Positions 12,229-23,203 of a stretch of 64,000 nucleotides of DNA are shown here, in pieces (the first letter of the stretch is position 1; each line of letters opens with the position of its first letter). The position numbers and the translations under genes were made by a program. The notes under the pieces were generated by a model. It did no database searches and had not been told where the DNA came from. It worked only from the letters and a program-made list of their open reading frames with translations. Where the stretch lies: NCBI GenBank assembly GCA_022661535.1, contig JAKULF010000011.1, positions 2,418,001-2,482,000 on the forward strand, written 5' to 3'. Source of the DNA: Eutypa lata (taxonomy: Eukaryota; Ascomycota; Sordariomycetes; Xylariales; Diatrypaceae).

Positions 12229-14220
12229 ATGGAAGGTAGTCTGAGACTACCTCAACCCGACACATCCGGCATGATGCCAACACCAACACCAGCATCAGCA
12301 CCAGCACCCACCCTAGCACCGTCAGTATCGGCATCCGCAGACAACAGAAGCAGCCGAAGCAACACGCTAACGACACCGCTACTGCCCCGACCGTCGTCAT
12401 CGTCGTCATCGTCCTCGACCCTCGGCCCCCCGAGCTCGCGAAGCTCCATCCGCAGGAGCAGTAGCAGCAGCGAAGACGACGACGACGATGCGGACGAGGC
12501 CCTCACCCGGAGACGAAGGAGGCGGGAAAGAAGAAACCTCCTCCGCCGCCGGAAGAACCAGGCCCTGCGCGCGTCCGCCTTCTTCACGTCCGTGCTCGCC
12601 GCGCTGGGCGGCGGCTCCGTCACCGCCTTCTCGCTGTACGGGCACCTGTTCCAGTCGCGCCTGCACTACAGCCAGTTCCACGTCAACGGCATCGCCAGCG
12701 CCATGAGCCTCTCGTTGTATATCCCTGTCCCTATCATCGGGTACCTGTGCGACCGCGTCGGACCGGGTCCGCTGTCTCTTGTCTCCGCGGTGCTGCTGGG
12801 TGGTGGCTACGGCCTCGCGGCGGGATTATACGACAAGGGCGCGAACCACGTAGGTGTGGACGGGAAGCCGAACACGTCGACGTACCCGGCGATGGTGCTC
12901 GCGTTCGTCGCGATCGGCGTCGGCACCGCGTCGATTTACCTCAGCGCCATCACGACCTGTGCGAAGAACTTCGGCAAGAGCAAATACAGAGGTCTGATGA
13001 TGGTGGCGCCGATTGCGTCGTTTGGCCTGAGCGGGATGCTGCTCAGCCAGGTGGGCAGCCGGATCCTCTACGAGAGGCAGCCGGACGGGACCAGGGGGGA
13101 CGTCGACGTCTTCCACTTCTTCCTGTTTCTCGCCGTCGTATTGGCAGTCATAGGCCTCATAGGCACCTTCACCCTGCGGATTATGGACGAGCGGGACCTC
13201 ATCGACGGCGCCGTGGAAGAGCTCGAGCGAAGCGGTCTCCTGGAAGGCAGCGAGATCTTCCGGCGCCGAGCGGAACGCGGCGGCTACGGTGCCATTGATC
13301 ATCATCCAGTGACTGCTACTACTGAGGATGGCGACGTAGCTGCTGGTGTTTCGGGGTCCCGCAAAGACGACGAGGACGAGGACGACGAGGATGCCAAATT
13401 ACGAAAGACGTGGCTCCTGAATGCCGAGACGAGGCGATTCCTGACTGATCACACCATGTGGTTTTTCGCTCTCGGGTTCTGGCTCATCATCGGGCCCGGC
13501 GAGGCCTTCATCAACAACATGGGTACGGTGATCGGGACGCTCTACTCGCCCAACACGCGGTCCAACGAAACATCCGCCGCGACCCACGTATCCATCATGG
13601 CAGCGGTGAGCACAGTAGCCCGTTTACTCGCCGCCTCCCTAAGCGACCTGCTATCGCCCAGTCCCCAGAACCAGTACATCCAGACGGGCGTACCACCGAC
13701 ACCGACATCATCATCCGCCGCCACCACTGCCACCACCCTCCTCAAGCGCACGTTCTCCGTGTCGCGCGTGACCCTCCTCATCGCCGCAGCCATCATATTC
13801 TCCATAGGGACGGCGGCGCTCGCGTCGGGCGCCATCCAGGAGCACGGTGAGCGGTTCTGGATCGTGTCGGGTTCAGTGGGGGCCGGGTACGGGGCCGTGT
13901 TCAGCCTGACGCCCATCATCGTGACGATGATCTGGGGCGTCGAGAACTTCGGCACCAACTTCGGCATCCTGGCCGTGTCGCCCGCCTTGGGGTCCGTCAT
14001 GTGGGGGCTCATCTACTCCGCCGTGTACCAGGCCGGGGCTAGGGACGACTCCGCCACCGGGCTTGATGGTGACAATGGTGATGATGTGTTTTGCTACGGC
14101 AAGCAGTGCTATTCCTCGACCTTCTGGGCCATGACGGCCTCCGCTTGGGTCGGCGCTCTTATGGTCTTGTGGGCTTGGAAGGGGAGAGATGGCTGGGCCA
14201 AGAGAGGCATCGTCGTATGA
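12229..14220 (+). CDS. MCH1: MFS transporter, MCH1 family
   Basis: A 663-residue, intron-free major facilitator protein. Residues 1-110 are a cytosolic tail of low complexity (Ser, Pro, Asp runs, then an Arg-rich patch RRRRRRERR). The first membrane helix starts near 117, and a loop DRVGPGPLS near 180 matches the MFS helix 2-3 loop. An acidic, Asp/Glu-rich central loop lies near 365-390. The segment RFLTDHTMWFFALGF with GPGEAFINNMGT (about 403-430) is the signature I know from fungal MCH1 'probable monocarboxylate transporter homologue' proteins. That family is vacuolar in yeast and its substrate is not settled; despite the name, yeast MCH proteins were not shown to carry monocarboxylates. 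The ATG was chosen because it opens the frame directly after a C/T-rich leader. The nearest neighbour upstream is the RIPed element. Confidence 0.85.
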   Translation: MEGSLRLPQPDTSGMMPTPTPASAPAPTLAPSVSASADNRSSRSNTLTTPLLPRPSSSSSSSSTLGPPSSRSSIRRSSSSSEDDDDDADEALTRRRRRRERRNLLRRRKNQALRASAFFTSVLAALGGGSVTAFSLYGHLFQSRLHYSQFHVNGIASAMSLSLYIPVPIIGYLCDRVGPGPLSLVSAVLLGGGYGLAAGLYDKGANHVGVDGKPNTSTYPAMVLAFVAIGVGTASIYLSAITTCAKNFGKSKYRGLMMVAPIASFGLSGMLLSQVGSRILYERQPDGTRGDVDVFHFFLFLAVVLAVIGLIGTFTLRIMDERDLIDGAVEELERSGLLEGSEIFRRRAERGGYGAIDHHPVTATTEDGDVAAGVSGSRKDDEDEDDEDAKLRKTWLLNAETRRFLTDHTMWFFALGFWLIIGPGEAFINNMGTVIGTLYSPNTRSNETSAATHVSIMAAVSTVARLLAASLSDLLSPSPQNQYIQTGVPPTPTSSSAATTATTLLKRTFSVSRVTLLIAAAIIFSIGTAALASGAIQEHGERFWIVSGSVGAGYGAVFSLTPIIVTMIWGVENFGTNFGILAVSPALGSVMWGLIYSAVYQAGARDDSATGLDGDNGDDVFCYGKQCYSSTFWAMTASAWVGALMVLWAWKGRDGWAKRGIVV

Positions 14221-16494
14221 ACCTCTGCGGGCTTTTTCTCGTTTTAAACTGTTTTGATGGATGCGTTTAAAGCAGGTTATTGGATATGCAATTCACTGTT
14301 CGAGTCCTTTGTATATGTTATCATATATACATACTTAGATATATACGTGAGACCAAATTGGGCTCCGGATATCGATATTTTCTAGTCGTATCTCTTGAAA
14401 GGTTTGTTTGGGATGCAAATATCTGCAACGGCGTCTGGGGAAGGCGCTCATGAGGCAAGCTTCTTATTTACATTTGGCAGTTTCGCTTTCTCTCTCTTAT
14501 AGGGGTACAACGGGGTCTTAGAATGCTTATGCAAATGGCGAAATATTTTGTTCGGGGGCTTACGTCGATATACGACCAAGATTGGGAATTTCTACCTTAG
14601 GTAGGTTGGATAACACTTCTTAGGATAGAAAGATAGAAAATACTAAGATTATATTATCACGTTACTTGGGAATTTGCTACAATTTGTGACTCGTTCCTAT
14701 TCACTAGGTTGGGGGTGAGGTGACGGAGACCTGGATGGACATAACCCATGTTCATATGCTATGAATAACAAGTAGATCTCTGCTAATCCATAAGGCTTTC
14801 CCTTGCTCCCCAAAGCCCTATATCGTAATATCTTCAGGCTGTCGCTGGGTTTGACAGGAATGTTCATCGTGAGGGTCAGCAAGGTTTCCAGCCCATAGCA
14901 GGCTTAAAGACTGCAATTTTTTTCCCCTTCCCCTAACCACAATCTTCATTGGCGCACTGGGAAGCAGGCCGCCTAGAAGTGTCCCCGTTGGTTAAACGTT
15001 GAACAACGAAACTACTAGATGCAGTGTTTCAGAACGAGGCTGTCTTAAAAAGGAAACCCTCGTTTGGAAGAGGACCGCGTCCGAGGGACGTTCAATTGCT
15101 CCGCCTAGAGGCATATATAGGTGCTTGTATAGATCAATGCAACTTTCGAAACACCTTGGCGAGAGTGCATATATAGAGCCAAAGAGATAGTAGGACCTGT
15201 GTCATCGCGGGTGGTAGCCAACAGATTGCTATCATTATTCTAATATATTTCATCATATTCAGCACGTAGTCACCATGTGCATTACAAGACCACATAAAGA
15301 AAGAACACTACTAGGGAAACAACTGAGGTTGTGGAAAATTGAAGGTCCTGAATCTACGGTTAGGGCAGGCAGGTCCTGGATGAGTGGGCTGGGAGGGTAT
15401 ACAGGAGAGGGCATCACAAAAAGGCAAGAAGGGGCATGGCCTGAGGTTATGGGATACCTTAGGAAGCCTATACATATATTAGCTTTTCGTAGACACTGGT
15501 AGTAGCATGAAAACATATTCCCCTGATTGTTTTTAGTTACATGAGATCAAATACCTTCCATCTAGTTGTAATATGAACAAGTACCTAGAAGCTTAACCTC
15601 CCTTAATAGCTATGATGGTGTAGAAGTAGTTCGGTACCTATTAACTGAGAAACTGAACAATCGAGTTACTATATCAAGGGGTATTGATCGTATCGCGAAA
15701 CTAGGCATTGGATCCCTTACTATCCCCGAGTTCACTTTACCCAGGTAAATTACCGAGTATAGACCTCAATGCAACAACACCAATAACCAATGAGGATTCG
15801 TCCATGGAAGTATATCAATGCGCCACCATTTGAAAAGCGTAGATGATTAATGATGTTATATCATCTAAAGGCGTTCCAGTGGTAAGGTGCTTTCATTACT
15901 ATAGAAAGCAATGCGCAATGTTTTGCACAACCACCACCTCTCCCCCTTTTCTACCTAAAGATGATAGTACCCTACTAAGCCGAGCGCGATATTTCAAGAT
16001 TCTATCATGTTGTCTCCATTTTGTCTGTTTCACATAGCTTGCTTTGCACAAGGAATCAGGATTTTCTGAAATGTAAATACATTATACCGGTAAATATTAC
16101 ACCACTGCAAATGGATTTGCTCAGGGGTTGACGTATTAACCCGTTTCAAGGTAGAGTAGAAGACCTAATCGAGAAAGCCAACGCCGACCTACATAGTTCC
16201 GCATCATGCACGCAAAAATTCCCATGTTCCAGTGAATTCTGGTTTGATTATATGCAATTAAGGATCGTATTACACTTCCTTCCAAGGCGGAAGCTCTGCC
16301 ATGCCATGCCAGGCCATGTTCCACCCCCTCCCCCTATTATTTTTCTAATATTACGCCCATACAATCATCAAGTTCCCATTTATCCATCCATCCATCCATC
16401 CACCCCCATTCTCCTAGTTCCTCGACCAATGAGCGAACCACCCATCCACCAACTCGCTCTCTATCTCCCTCTCACCCTGACACTTGCTCACATC
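14221..16494. other. Intergenic region between convergent genes
   Basis: 2.3 kb between the 3' ends of the transporter (+) and a secreted-protein gene (-). Only short unconvincing frames are present, for example 15275-15502 (+), which lacks codon bias or a domain. A tandem ATCC run lies at about 16382-16402. I see no RNA gene or element. Confidence 0.5.
16382..16402 (+). repeat. (ATCC)n microsatellite
   Basis: About five ATCC units lie just downstream of the stop side of the small secreted protein gene. A similar run of CATC units occurs at 17526-17546. Confidence 0.8.
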
Positions 16495-17049
16495 TCAAAC
16501 AGCAGGAATAAGCTGGGCCGGGAAGCTCAAATCGGGCTTGACGACATTCCCATCCTGAACGAGGGCATCGCGGTACGACGGATACACAATCAAGCCCTCG
16601 GCGTAGTCGACGACGCTGATGGTGGTGAACTCCTCGCCCGGGCCGCCCGCGTCGCTCCACCCGCTCGTGACCGTGAAGTCGCCGCACGTGCTCGGCCCGC
16701 TGCCGCGGATCTGCGTCGCGGGCGTGCCGTCCGGCAGCGCCGTCAGGACGTGCTCGCAGGGCGTGAGCTCCGCTGCTCTCTTTTTTGTCTTCTTCTTCTC
16801 TGATTCAGATGTGGATGATGGGGTGGATGTGGGGATCGGGGTCGGCGAGTCCGTGATGCGGATGATCCCGAACTTCCACGTGCACGTGCTCAGGTCCTCC
16901 GCGCAGGTCCGCGATAGCGCGTTGATGGTCCAGTTCTCGGCAGCGGCCATGGATACGACCTCGGCTGCTCTTGCGGCCGGGGTGGGGACCGCGGCGCCGA
17001 GGGAGGGGAGGACGGTTAGGAGGGAGATGAGGGCTGTGGCGGCGTACAT
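16495..17049 (-). CDS. Small secreted four-cysteine protein
   Basis: A 184-residue single-exon protein. Residues 1-20 form a signal peptide (MYAATALISLLTVLPSLGAA), with a short Ala/Pro propeptide-like stretch after it. The mature part has exactly four cysteines (about C49, C56, C98, C122), which suggests two disulphides. Motifs RTCAEDLSTCTWKFGI, STCGDFTVTSGW and FTTISVVDYAEGLIVYPSY resemble a group of fungal small secreted proteins often labelled 'hypersensitive response-inducing' in plant-associated ascomycetes; this is recalled resemblance only. Between C56 and C98 sits a Pro/Ser/Thr-rich stretch ending in KKKTKKR (85-91), a dibasic site that a Kex2-type protease could cut. It is convergent with the transporter and has a TATA-like element upstream. 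Confidence 0.75.
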   Translation of the reverse strand: MYAATALISLLTVLPSLGAAVPTPAARAAEVVSMAAAENWTINALSRTCAEDLSTCTWKFGIIRITDSPTPIPTSTPSSTSESEKKKTKKRAAELTPCEHVLTALPDGTPATQIRGSGPSTCGDFTVTSGWSDAGGPGEEFTTISVVDYAEGLIVYPSYRDALVQDGNVVKPDLSFPAQLIPAV

Positions 17050-17250
17050 CTTGAGGGCGAAGTGGACTGTATTTGGGTGTGGGTTTGAAGTAGATGTTGG
17101 TAACGCTGAGTTTGGATAGAGGTAGATTAGATTATATTAATGTGATAGCACGGATAGATGCTGATGATGTATGTTCGCAGGTTGTGATGGTGTATGTGTG
17201 TGATGATGAAGTAGAAATCGTGTTCTCGTCAAGGGACAGGAAGCTCTGTC

Positions 17251-17261
17251 TTTATATATAC
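17251..17261 (-). promoter_or_regulatory. TATA-like box of the secreted-protein gene
   Basis: On the minus strand this reads TATATATAAAG, about 200 bases upstream of the ATG at 17049. The position fits a TATA element with a leader of ordinary fungal length. No reporter or transcript evidence is available from sequence alone. Confidence 0.4.
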
Positions 17262-17973
17262 CACACATATATCGTAAAAGCCGCTCCGTATATACGTCCG
17301 TTCCATGTGTTAAGTCTTGGCCTGCCGGGCCTACCTACATAAGAAGCAACGGTACTTGCATACGTTGGAATCCAGGGTTCACACTTAGGTATGTAACCTA
17401 CGTAAAGGACCTACCTCTAGACATCACGATCTTTGGCTCTTTTGCCCACCGACCCCTAACCCTCGTTTCTATAGGCACGTAACCTAAAGAAAGTATGCAT
17501 AGCCACTCCCACCCGTGCAACTCAACCATCCATCCATCCATCCATTCACCCTCCCTTCCGCCCAACTACCCCATAGAAAAAATATGTATTTAGTCAGCTG
17601 TGTAGCTGCGTAAGTAGGTAGTGGCACCGGCATGTAAATCACATATGTGACACCCACTATTCATAAGATCGACACCTAATCTGCGTATTACCCTACTCTT
17701 CTTGAGAAGTATGTAGGTATGCTGGTATGTTTTTTCCCCTTAGGTAGCATGCGGGTATGTAGGATTGGAATAAGGATACATGTATATCAGACCCCACCTG
17801 ACCTGCCCAGTGTCCGGCGCGGGGATCTTGACTGTACAATATAATAATCCCTTCTCCACATTTAGAGGCGAACAACAAGAAAGGGGAGCTGTGTAAGTAT
17901 CAAGCTTGCAAGCTGATGATAATACCCTCTCTGTAGGTAAGGAGAGTTCAAATTTCTAGAACAAAACTACATC

Positions 17974-17997
17974 ATGTATGTATGTATGTATGTATGT
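17974..17997 (+). repeat. (ATGT)6 microsatellite
   Basis: Six perfect tetranucleotide units in intergenic DNA. Confidence 0.9.
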
Positions 17998-18835
17998 GGT
18001 TATCCCTGCGTATGTCGTTCCTCGCAAGGGGCTGAAGGGCTACACTAAACGCTTGTTCGAAATGTCGTGGTGTCTTTCGATAGGTGCTGTAGGTAGGTAG
18101 GTACGCTGGTATGTAGCTAAGTAACGTGCTAAAAATACCAATTTAAGCTACGTGGAACATGGAATTCGGATCAGGATCTAAATCTATCCATCCCATCGTC
18201 ATGCATCGTGTGCGTCTGTCTAGCAACCGTCTAACTATGTGGTTACCGTCATTGATCAGAAACCAATAGTTACAGTGGTAAGTGGGCACCGCAACGCACC
18301 AACTCAGGTTATTACTATGTATGTAGTTAGCTAGACGCGGGAGCTACGAAGATGCTAGGTAGGTTGGCGAGTAGTTATTAAACGGCTGATTGGTTGATTA
18401 ATTGATCGCTACACGGCTCTGACAGTCAGCTAGCACGACAGGCACAAGACGGGGCGGATGACGGCTAGGCGAGACAGGTGGGATGGGATCAGATGATAGG
18501 CCGGTCATATACACGCACACGGGTTGGCTATACCTACACACTCAAGAGTCAATGATATCAAACGTAGCATTCGATGGATACGATGTATACTGTGCATGCT
18601 GCATTAACTGACTACTAAAGCTTGATATTGTAGACCGTCTTTTGAATATGTACATATTAACCTAAGTATGTAGCTGAGGTCAGTCACTCAATATATCAAG
18701 ACATGCTTACCAACTTGTAACTACCTACCTACCTAGCCTAGACAACCGAAACAAACAGAGTAAATAACCAAGCCGATCAATCAAAATCGATGATGAGGAG
18801 AAATATGGCAAAAATGGGTCTAGTCTCGTATGCCG

Positions 18836-18892
18836 ATGCATGCGATGCGATGCGATGGGTTGCGTTGCGTTGCGTTGCGATGCGGCATGCGA
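18836..18892 (+). repeat. Degenerate GATGC / GTTGC tandem run
   Basis: A pentanucleotide array with units gatgc, gatgc, gttgc, gttgc, gttgc, gatgc and so on, followed by ggcatgc. The unit alternates by one base, as expected for a slipped and point-mutated microsatellite. Confidence 0.75.
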
Positions 18893-20030
18893 CTCATCGC
18901 CTACATTCCCTTCAGGTATCTAGAGGCTAGAGGTAGAGCTCTATGTAGCAGTGTAGTTAGGAAACGCGGCAGTCGACGTCGCAGGATCGGCAAGGGCGGG
19001 ATTGCCAAGCTCTCGTATTCTGCCCTGCCTGGCTGGACGTAAACCAACAATCAATCAATCAATCAAATTAATACCTAGAGAGACAAGCCGTTTTTGGAGA
19101 CGTTGCACCGTCATGACCGCTTTCTTACAGTCAGGGAGGGGGATGTATGTACGTATGCGCGTCGAATATTCCTTAATCCATTTTTGAAATAAAAAAAATC
19201 AAATGGCAAGAATGGCAGAATGGCTTTTAGAGATTTATCTTTTCCCCGCAGAAAAAGCCTCCCTGCAGTCTCACTGCATACATACATAATTACCTAGGCA
19301 GGTATTTACTTACCTATGACGATGTCGTATCCCGTTCGCTCGTTAAGCGCAAGGGGGGCGCAGGCGGGAAAGCCAGAGAGGGGCACGCTGGCACGGTAAG
19401 TATTATCGAAGATGATGCGGCTGGTTGGTTGGTGGGTGGGTAGTAGGATGCTCTCTCGCTCGCGGCATGTCATGTAACGTATAACTATCGTGTTTTTCTC
19501 CTTTTCTCCTCGTTTCCCTTTTCACTTTTTTTTGGTTGTTACATACATAAGGTAGTTATCACAATAAAACCGCCGAATGTTCTAAATGTAGAAACGGGAA
19601 ACACGTGTATGGGTGTGTATGTGTATGTGTGTGTGATTTGTGATAGCGCCAGCAAAAAAACGATGATGCCGATCCCGGTGTGTGTGATTTTGAATCAGCC
19701 TTCTTTCTAGCTACCCGGGTTAGGTACTTGGGTAGGTAAGTTATTTAAGCAGTATAGTAGTTAGAAGGCCCTGAGAAAAGCATGTATTGAGTTACATAGC
19801 ACGACAGATGACGCGGAATACGGCCGGCGGTATAACCGTAATACGGGAAAAGGAACAGCCTCGCATATTTTGTATTTTGTTGAGACAAAAATATCTCGTT
19901 ACGCGCAGATTTCTATTCGGTAATCTTTTTTCTCCCTCCGATTCTATTGGTTCGAGTTCCTTTTTTTTGTTTTGTCTTCCTCTTCTTTTTTAGTTAGCTG
20001 TGGTAGTTAGTTGTGTGACCATTGTCCAGT

Positions 20031-21913
20031 CTAGGCCTGGCCCCCCTTTAGCTCCTCCTCTACCTGCTTCCGTACGATCTCCCCGACCTTCTTCCAGTCG
20101 TTGTCTACGCTCGTGACCCTCCGCTCCTTCTTCTCCAGGCCCACGAACTCCGCGGGCAGCACCTTGGTCTCGAAGTCGAAGCCGGGCTCGTCCTTGAGCG
20201 CGAGCTCGACGGCGCCCGCGAACTTGGCCGGGTGCGCCGTGGACAGGGAGATGTGCGGCGTCGCCTTGACGCTCTCCATGGACCGCAGCGCGGCCTGGAC
20301 GCCGACGGCCGTATGCGGGTCCAGCACGTAGCCGATCTGGTTGAAGCAGCGCTTGATGGTTTCGACCGTCTGGGCGTCGCTGACCCGCTCGCTCTCGAAG
20401 TCGCGCTTGGCGGCCTTGTGGACGTCGTCGTACACGGGCCCGAACCCGCCGCTCGTCTTGAGCTGCTTCAGCCAGGCCGCCACTTCCTGCCCGGCCTGCT
20501 TCCGGTTCCACTCCTCGTCCATGCCCGCCGTGGAGGCATATTCGTAGGCCAGGAACCAGAGCAGTCGCTCGAAGTTGCTCGAGACGAGGATGTCCATAGC
20601 GGGGCTGAGGGTCTCCTTGGCGCCGTCCTCGTGGGCTTTCGCGCCGTCGGCCTCCAGGCCACCCTCTGCCTCGGGGCCGCGGGCGGGCTTCTTCTCGTAC
20701 TTGCCCGTCTTCCAGAATCTGTCGAGGATGTCGTTCTCGTTTGTCGCGATGACGAGCTTTTCCACGGGGAGTCCCATTCGCTGGGCGAAGTAACCGGCTA
20801 AGATATCACCACTAGAGATCGTTAAGATTAGCAACGTCCGAGTATATAAGTAACTTGGTAGATGGTTATAAAAGGAAAATCGGGGGGCTTAAATCGGAAG
20901 TCGGAACTCGCAGTGATGGTGATATGCACCCATGATTGGGGTCGGAATAGGGGAAGAAAACCTACAAATTTCCCGTAGGAACAACGTAGCGGACCTTGTC
21001 GCCGAGGTTGAAGTCCGGCGATGATTTGACAAGAGAGAAATATGAGTAGAAATAGTAGACGATCTGCGCCAAGATTCGAGCGAAGTTGATGGAATTTACC
21101 GCGCCAAGGTTGAGGCTCTTGTTGATTTCGGGGTCGGCAAACAGCGCCTTCACTATATCCTGGCAATCGTCGAATGCGCCCGTCACCGCCAGGTTATGAA
21201 CATTCTTATCCAGAACCGTCACCATCTGCGCCTCCTGGATGGGTGATACCCTTCCCTTGGGGTGTAATATGAAGACGGATACATCCTTCTTGCCACGGAG
21301 GCCGTAGATGGCGGCCGAGCCCGTGTCACCGCTCGTTGCCCCTACGACGGTGAGATGATGCCGGTCGGTTCCCGATTTGCCCACGTTCTTTCGGACGAGG
21401 AAGTATTCGAATAGGTTGCCGAGGAACTGTAGAGCGACGTCCTTGAAGGCGAAGGTCGGGCCGTGGAAGAGCTCGAGTAGGTAGAGGTGGTCGTGGAGGT
21501 GCTTCAGGGGGGTCGTCTCGGGGGCTCGAAACGTCGAATAGCTACGGTCGATAATGCCCTTTAGGTCATCGCGCGGGATTTCGTCGGGTGATATGTACAA
21601 AGACAAGACCTCGAGGGCAAGATCGGGGAACGAGAGGTCCTTCCAACTCTGCCAATTGCTGGCCGTGGGGATTTCTTCTGGGATGAAAAGCCCGCCATCC
21701 GAGGCGAGACCCTTCAAGACGGCCTCCTCGAAGGAAAACTGGATAGAAATGCATATTAGTAACCGAGAAGGGCAATTGACACAAGAATGTATTATAGTTG
21801 TCGTAGTTTCATACGTCGTAATCTTCTCCCCTCGTACTCAAATAGCGCTGTGAAGGGTTGCGACTCTCGGGTGAGCCATCGGCGGTACTCGAGCCATTGA
21901 CGCCGTTTGACAT
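20031..21913 (-). CDS. THR4: Threonine synthase
   Basis: Converts O-phosphohomoserine to threonine with pyridoxal phosphate. Exons on the minus strand: 21913-21815, 21738-20966 and 20811-20031; the joined frame gives 550 residues. The start ATG gives MSNGVNGSSTADG and then QRYLSTRG, the usual N-terminus of fungal threonine synthases. The PLP-binding lysine is K132 in HGPTFAFKDVALQ. GATSGDTGSAA is the phosphate-binding loop, and VVPTGNFGDILAGYFAQ spans intron 2. The ending FERLLWFLAYEYAS and HPAKFAGAVELAL also fits the family. A stretch of about 20 residues rich in Ala, Glu and Gly (ARGPEAEGGLEADGAKAHED) before TLSPAMDIL looks longer than in yeast. It is divergent from the secreted-protein gene at 23204. 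Confidence 0.95.
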
Positions 21914-22063
21914 TTTGGTAAGTGGACCGTGTCCAGCAAATAAGTTTCTTTTATGTACAAAAAAAAACCGTCACCTTGGAGGAGAGTTCAACGTGCAAGT
22001 AGCAAGTAACAAATAGTAAGTCATACAAAAAAAACGGTATCATCAAGCAGAATTTAGAAGCTC

Positions 22064-22069
22064 GAGTCA
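22064..22069 (-). promoter_or_regulatory. TGACTC core, possible Gcn4/CPC1 site
   Basis: The minus strand reads TGACTC (GAGTCA on +), about 150 bases upstream of the threonine synthase ATG. TGACTC is the core of the Gcn4/cpc-1 binding site of general amino acid control, a regulon that normally includes threonine synthesis genes. The seventh base (G for A) departs from the full palindrome. A six-base word can occur by chance. Confidence 0.35.
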
Positions 22070-23039
22070 ATCCCTAACATTAGACTAACTAGAGTAAAAG
22101 TTGCGCCGAAATCGCATCACTTTTTCTTCCCGCCTAACTAAATCGTCCCCAAATATTTCAGAGGGAGGGGCAAAAGGGAAAGGGTAGCCACCCCGCCCTA
22201 ACTATTTTTAGTTAGTGTATCTCAAAGCTTAAGGGAATACGCCAAGGCTGGCCAAGGGGCACCTACCAGAGGTCTGGTATTAATCACGTTTCTCCTGACG
22301 GTGGCTGCATCAATGACACTCTCTGTGCTAAATGTGGCGCACCAAAGGCGACTATTACGCAAGTTGGTCTTATTGCACTCTTCTAGTTACCTTGTGCTTC
22401 GAGATGTTTCGTTCTGATTATTAACAGATATGATAATCACTGAAGTCGATCCTATCTTTCAGGATATACCTAGTCTAAAATCGATAGCCGGACATGGATC
22501 GAGGTAAGGCTTGCGGCTTTCTTTATACCTACAGAGCAACCCAGCACAGTGACGAGCTACCATATTCCTTAGACTTGAGAAAAGGATGAGTCTCATACTC
22601 GGTGTGGTAGAAAAAGTCCTATGCAATAGATCGATCTCACACCTAGGTAGACGGAGATGCTGGGTTCTGAACCGGACCGAGATGAATTTCAGCTCATCTC
22701 ACCTCAGCATCCATTTGGCGCTCTTGTGTAGCTCGAAGAGAGGGATGATGAGGTAGAGATCAGGTCAGCGACGGTGTGGAAAGTCCCTCGTGATTGGAAC
22801 AGACTTACTTCCTATTGGCAAGTTTTCTTCTCTCTTCTTCTTTTTAAGGCGCAGTCGGGGAATACGAGTTCTTCGCGTGTATTAGAAAGAAACCTCTGGG
22901 TAGTTGCGGATATAAAAGAGTTTTTTTTTAAAAAATGGAAGGGGGAATAACTACGATGAGTGGCTCAATGAACGACGACGGAGCTGACGGGCTGGGTCAT
23001 CTGCATCATCTCTGTATAATCCCAGTGCTGGTTTACAAG

Positions 23040-23048
23040 TATAAATAG
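23040..23048 (+). promoter_or_regulatory. TATA box of the secreted-protein gene
   Basis: TATAAATAG lies about 155 bases before the ATG at 23204, followed by a C/A-rich leader typical of strongly expressed fungal genes. Confidence 0.5.
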
Positions 23049-23203
23049 AAAGGTTCATCGCATGCACATATTATATTTCCATCCCTTCCGTGCAATTGCA
23101 ATCCATCCGACTCAGAACTCACTAGCAAGTCTCTTCATCTTACTTAAGTATCCAGTTCAAGCCATCCTATCTCATACAAATATATCTCCTCTACTCCAGC
23201 AAA

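Larger units (their letters stand above)
17050..20030. other. Long intergenic region with short-motif repeats
   Basis: 3 kb between the start of the secreted-protein gene and the end of the threonine synthase gene. It is full of short words of the TAGGTA / TACCTA type (for example near 18090, 18355, 18722 and 19293), ATGT microsatellites and a GATGC/GTTGC run. I see no credible coding exon, tRNA or transposon end. Confidence 0.5.
21914..23203. other. Divergent promoter region, threonine synthase / secreted protein
   Basis: 1.3 kb separating two divergent starts. It holds a TGACTC core near the threonine synthase end, a 7-bp hairpin CTAACTA-TTTT-TAGTTAG at 22198-22215, and a TATA box near the secreted-protein end. 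The rest shows no open frame or element. Confidence 0.45.

Noticed and set aside
12252..14012. Long minus-strand and alternative-frame ORFs over the transporter gene
   Set aside because: They mirror the high-GC codon bias of the MCH1-like gene and contain no domain; the + frame has clear membrane helices and family motifs.
15259..15516. Overlapping 75- and 85-codon frames on both strands
   Set aside because: No domain, no signal peptide, no splice partners; equal-length frames on both strands argue for chance.
20101..20834. Plus-strand ORFs of up to 189 codons over the threonine synthase gene
   Set aside because: Shadow frames of a strongly supported exon on the other strand.
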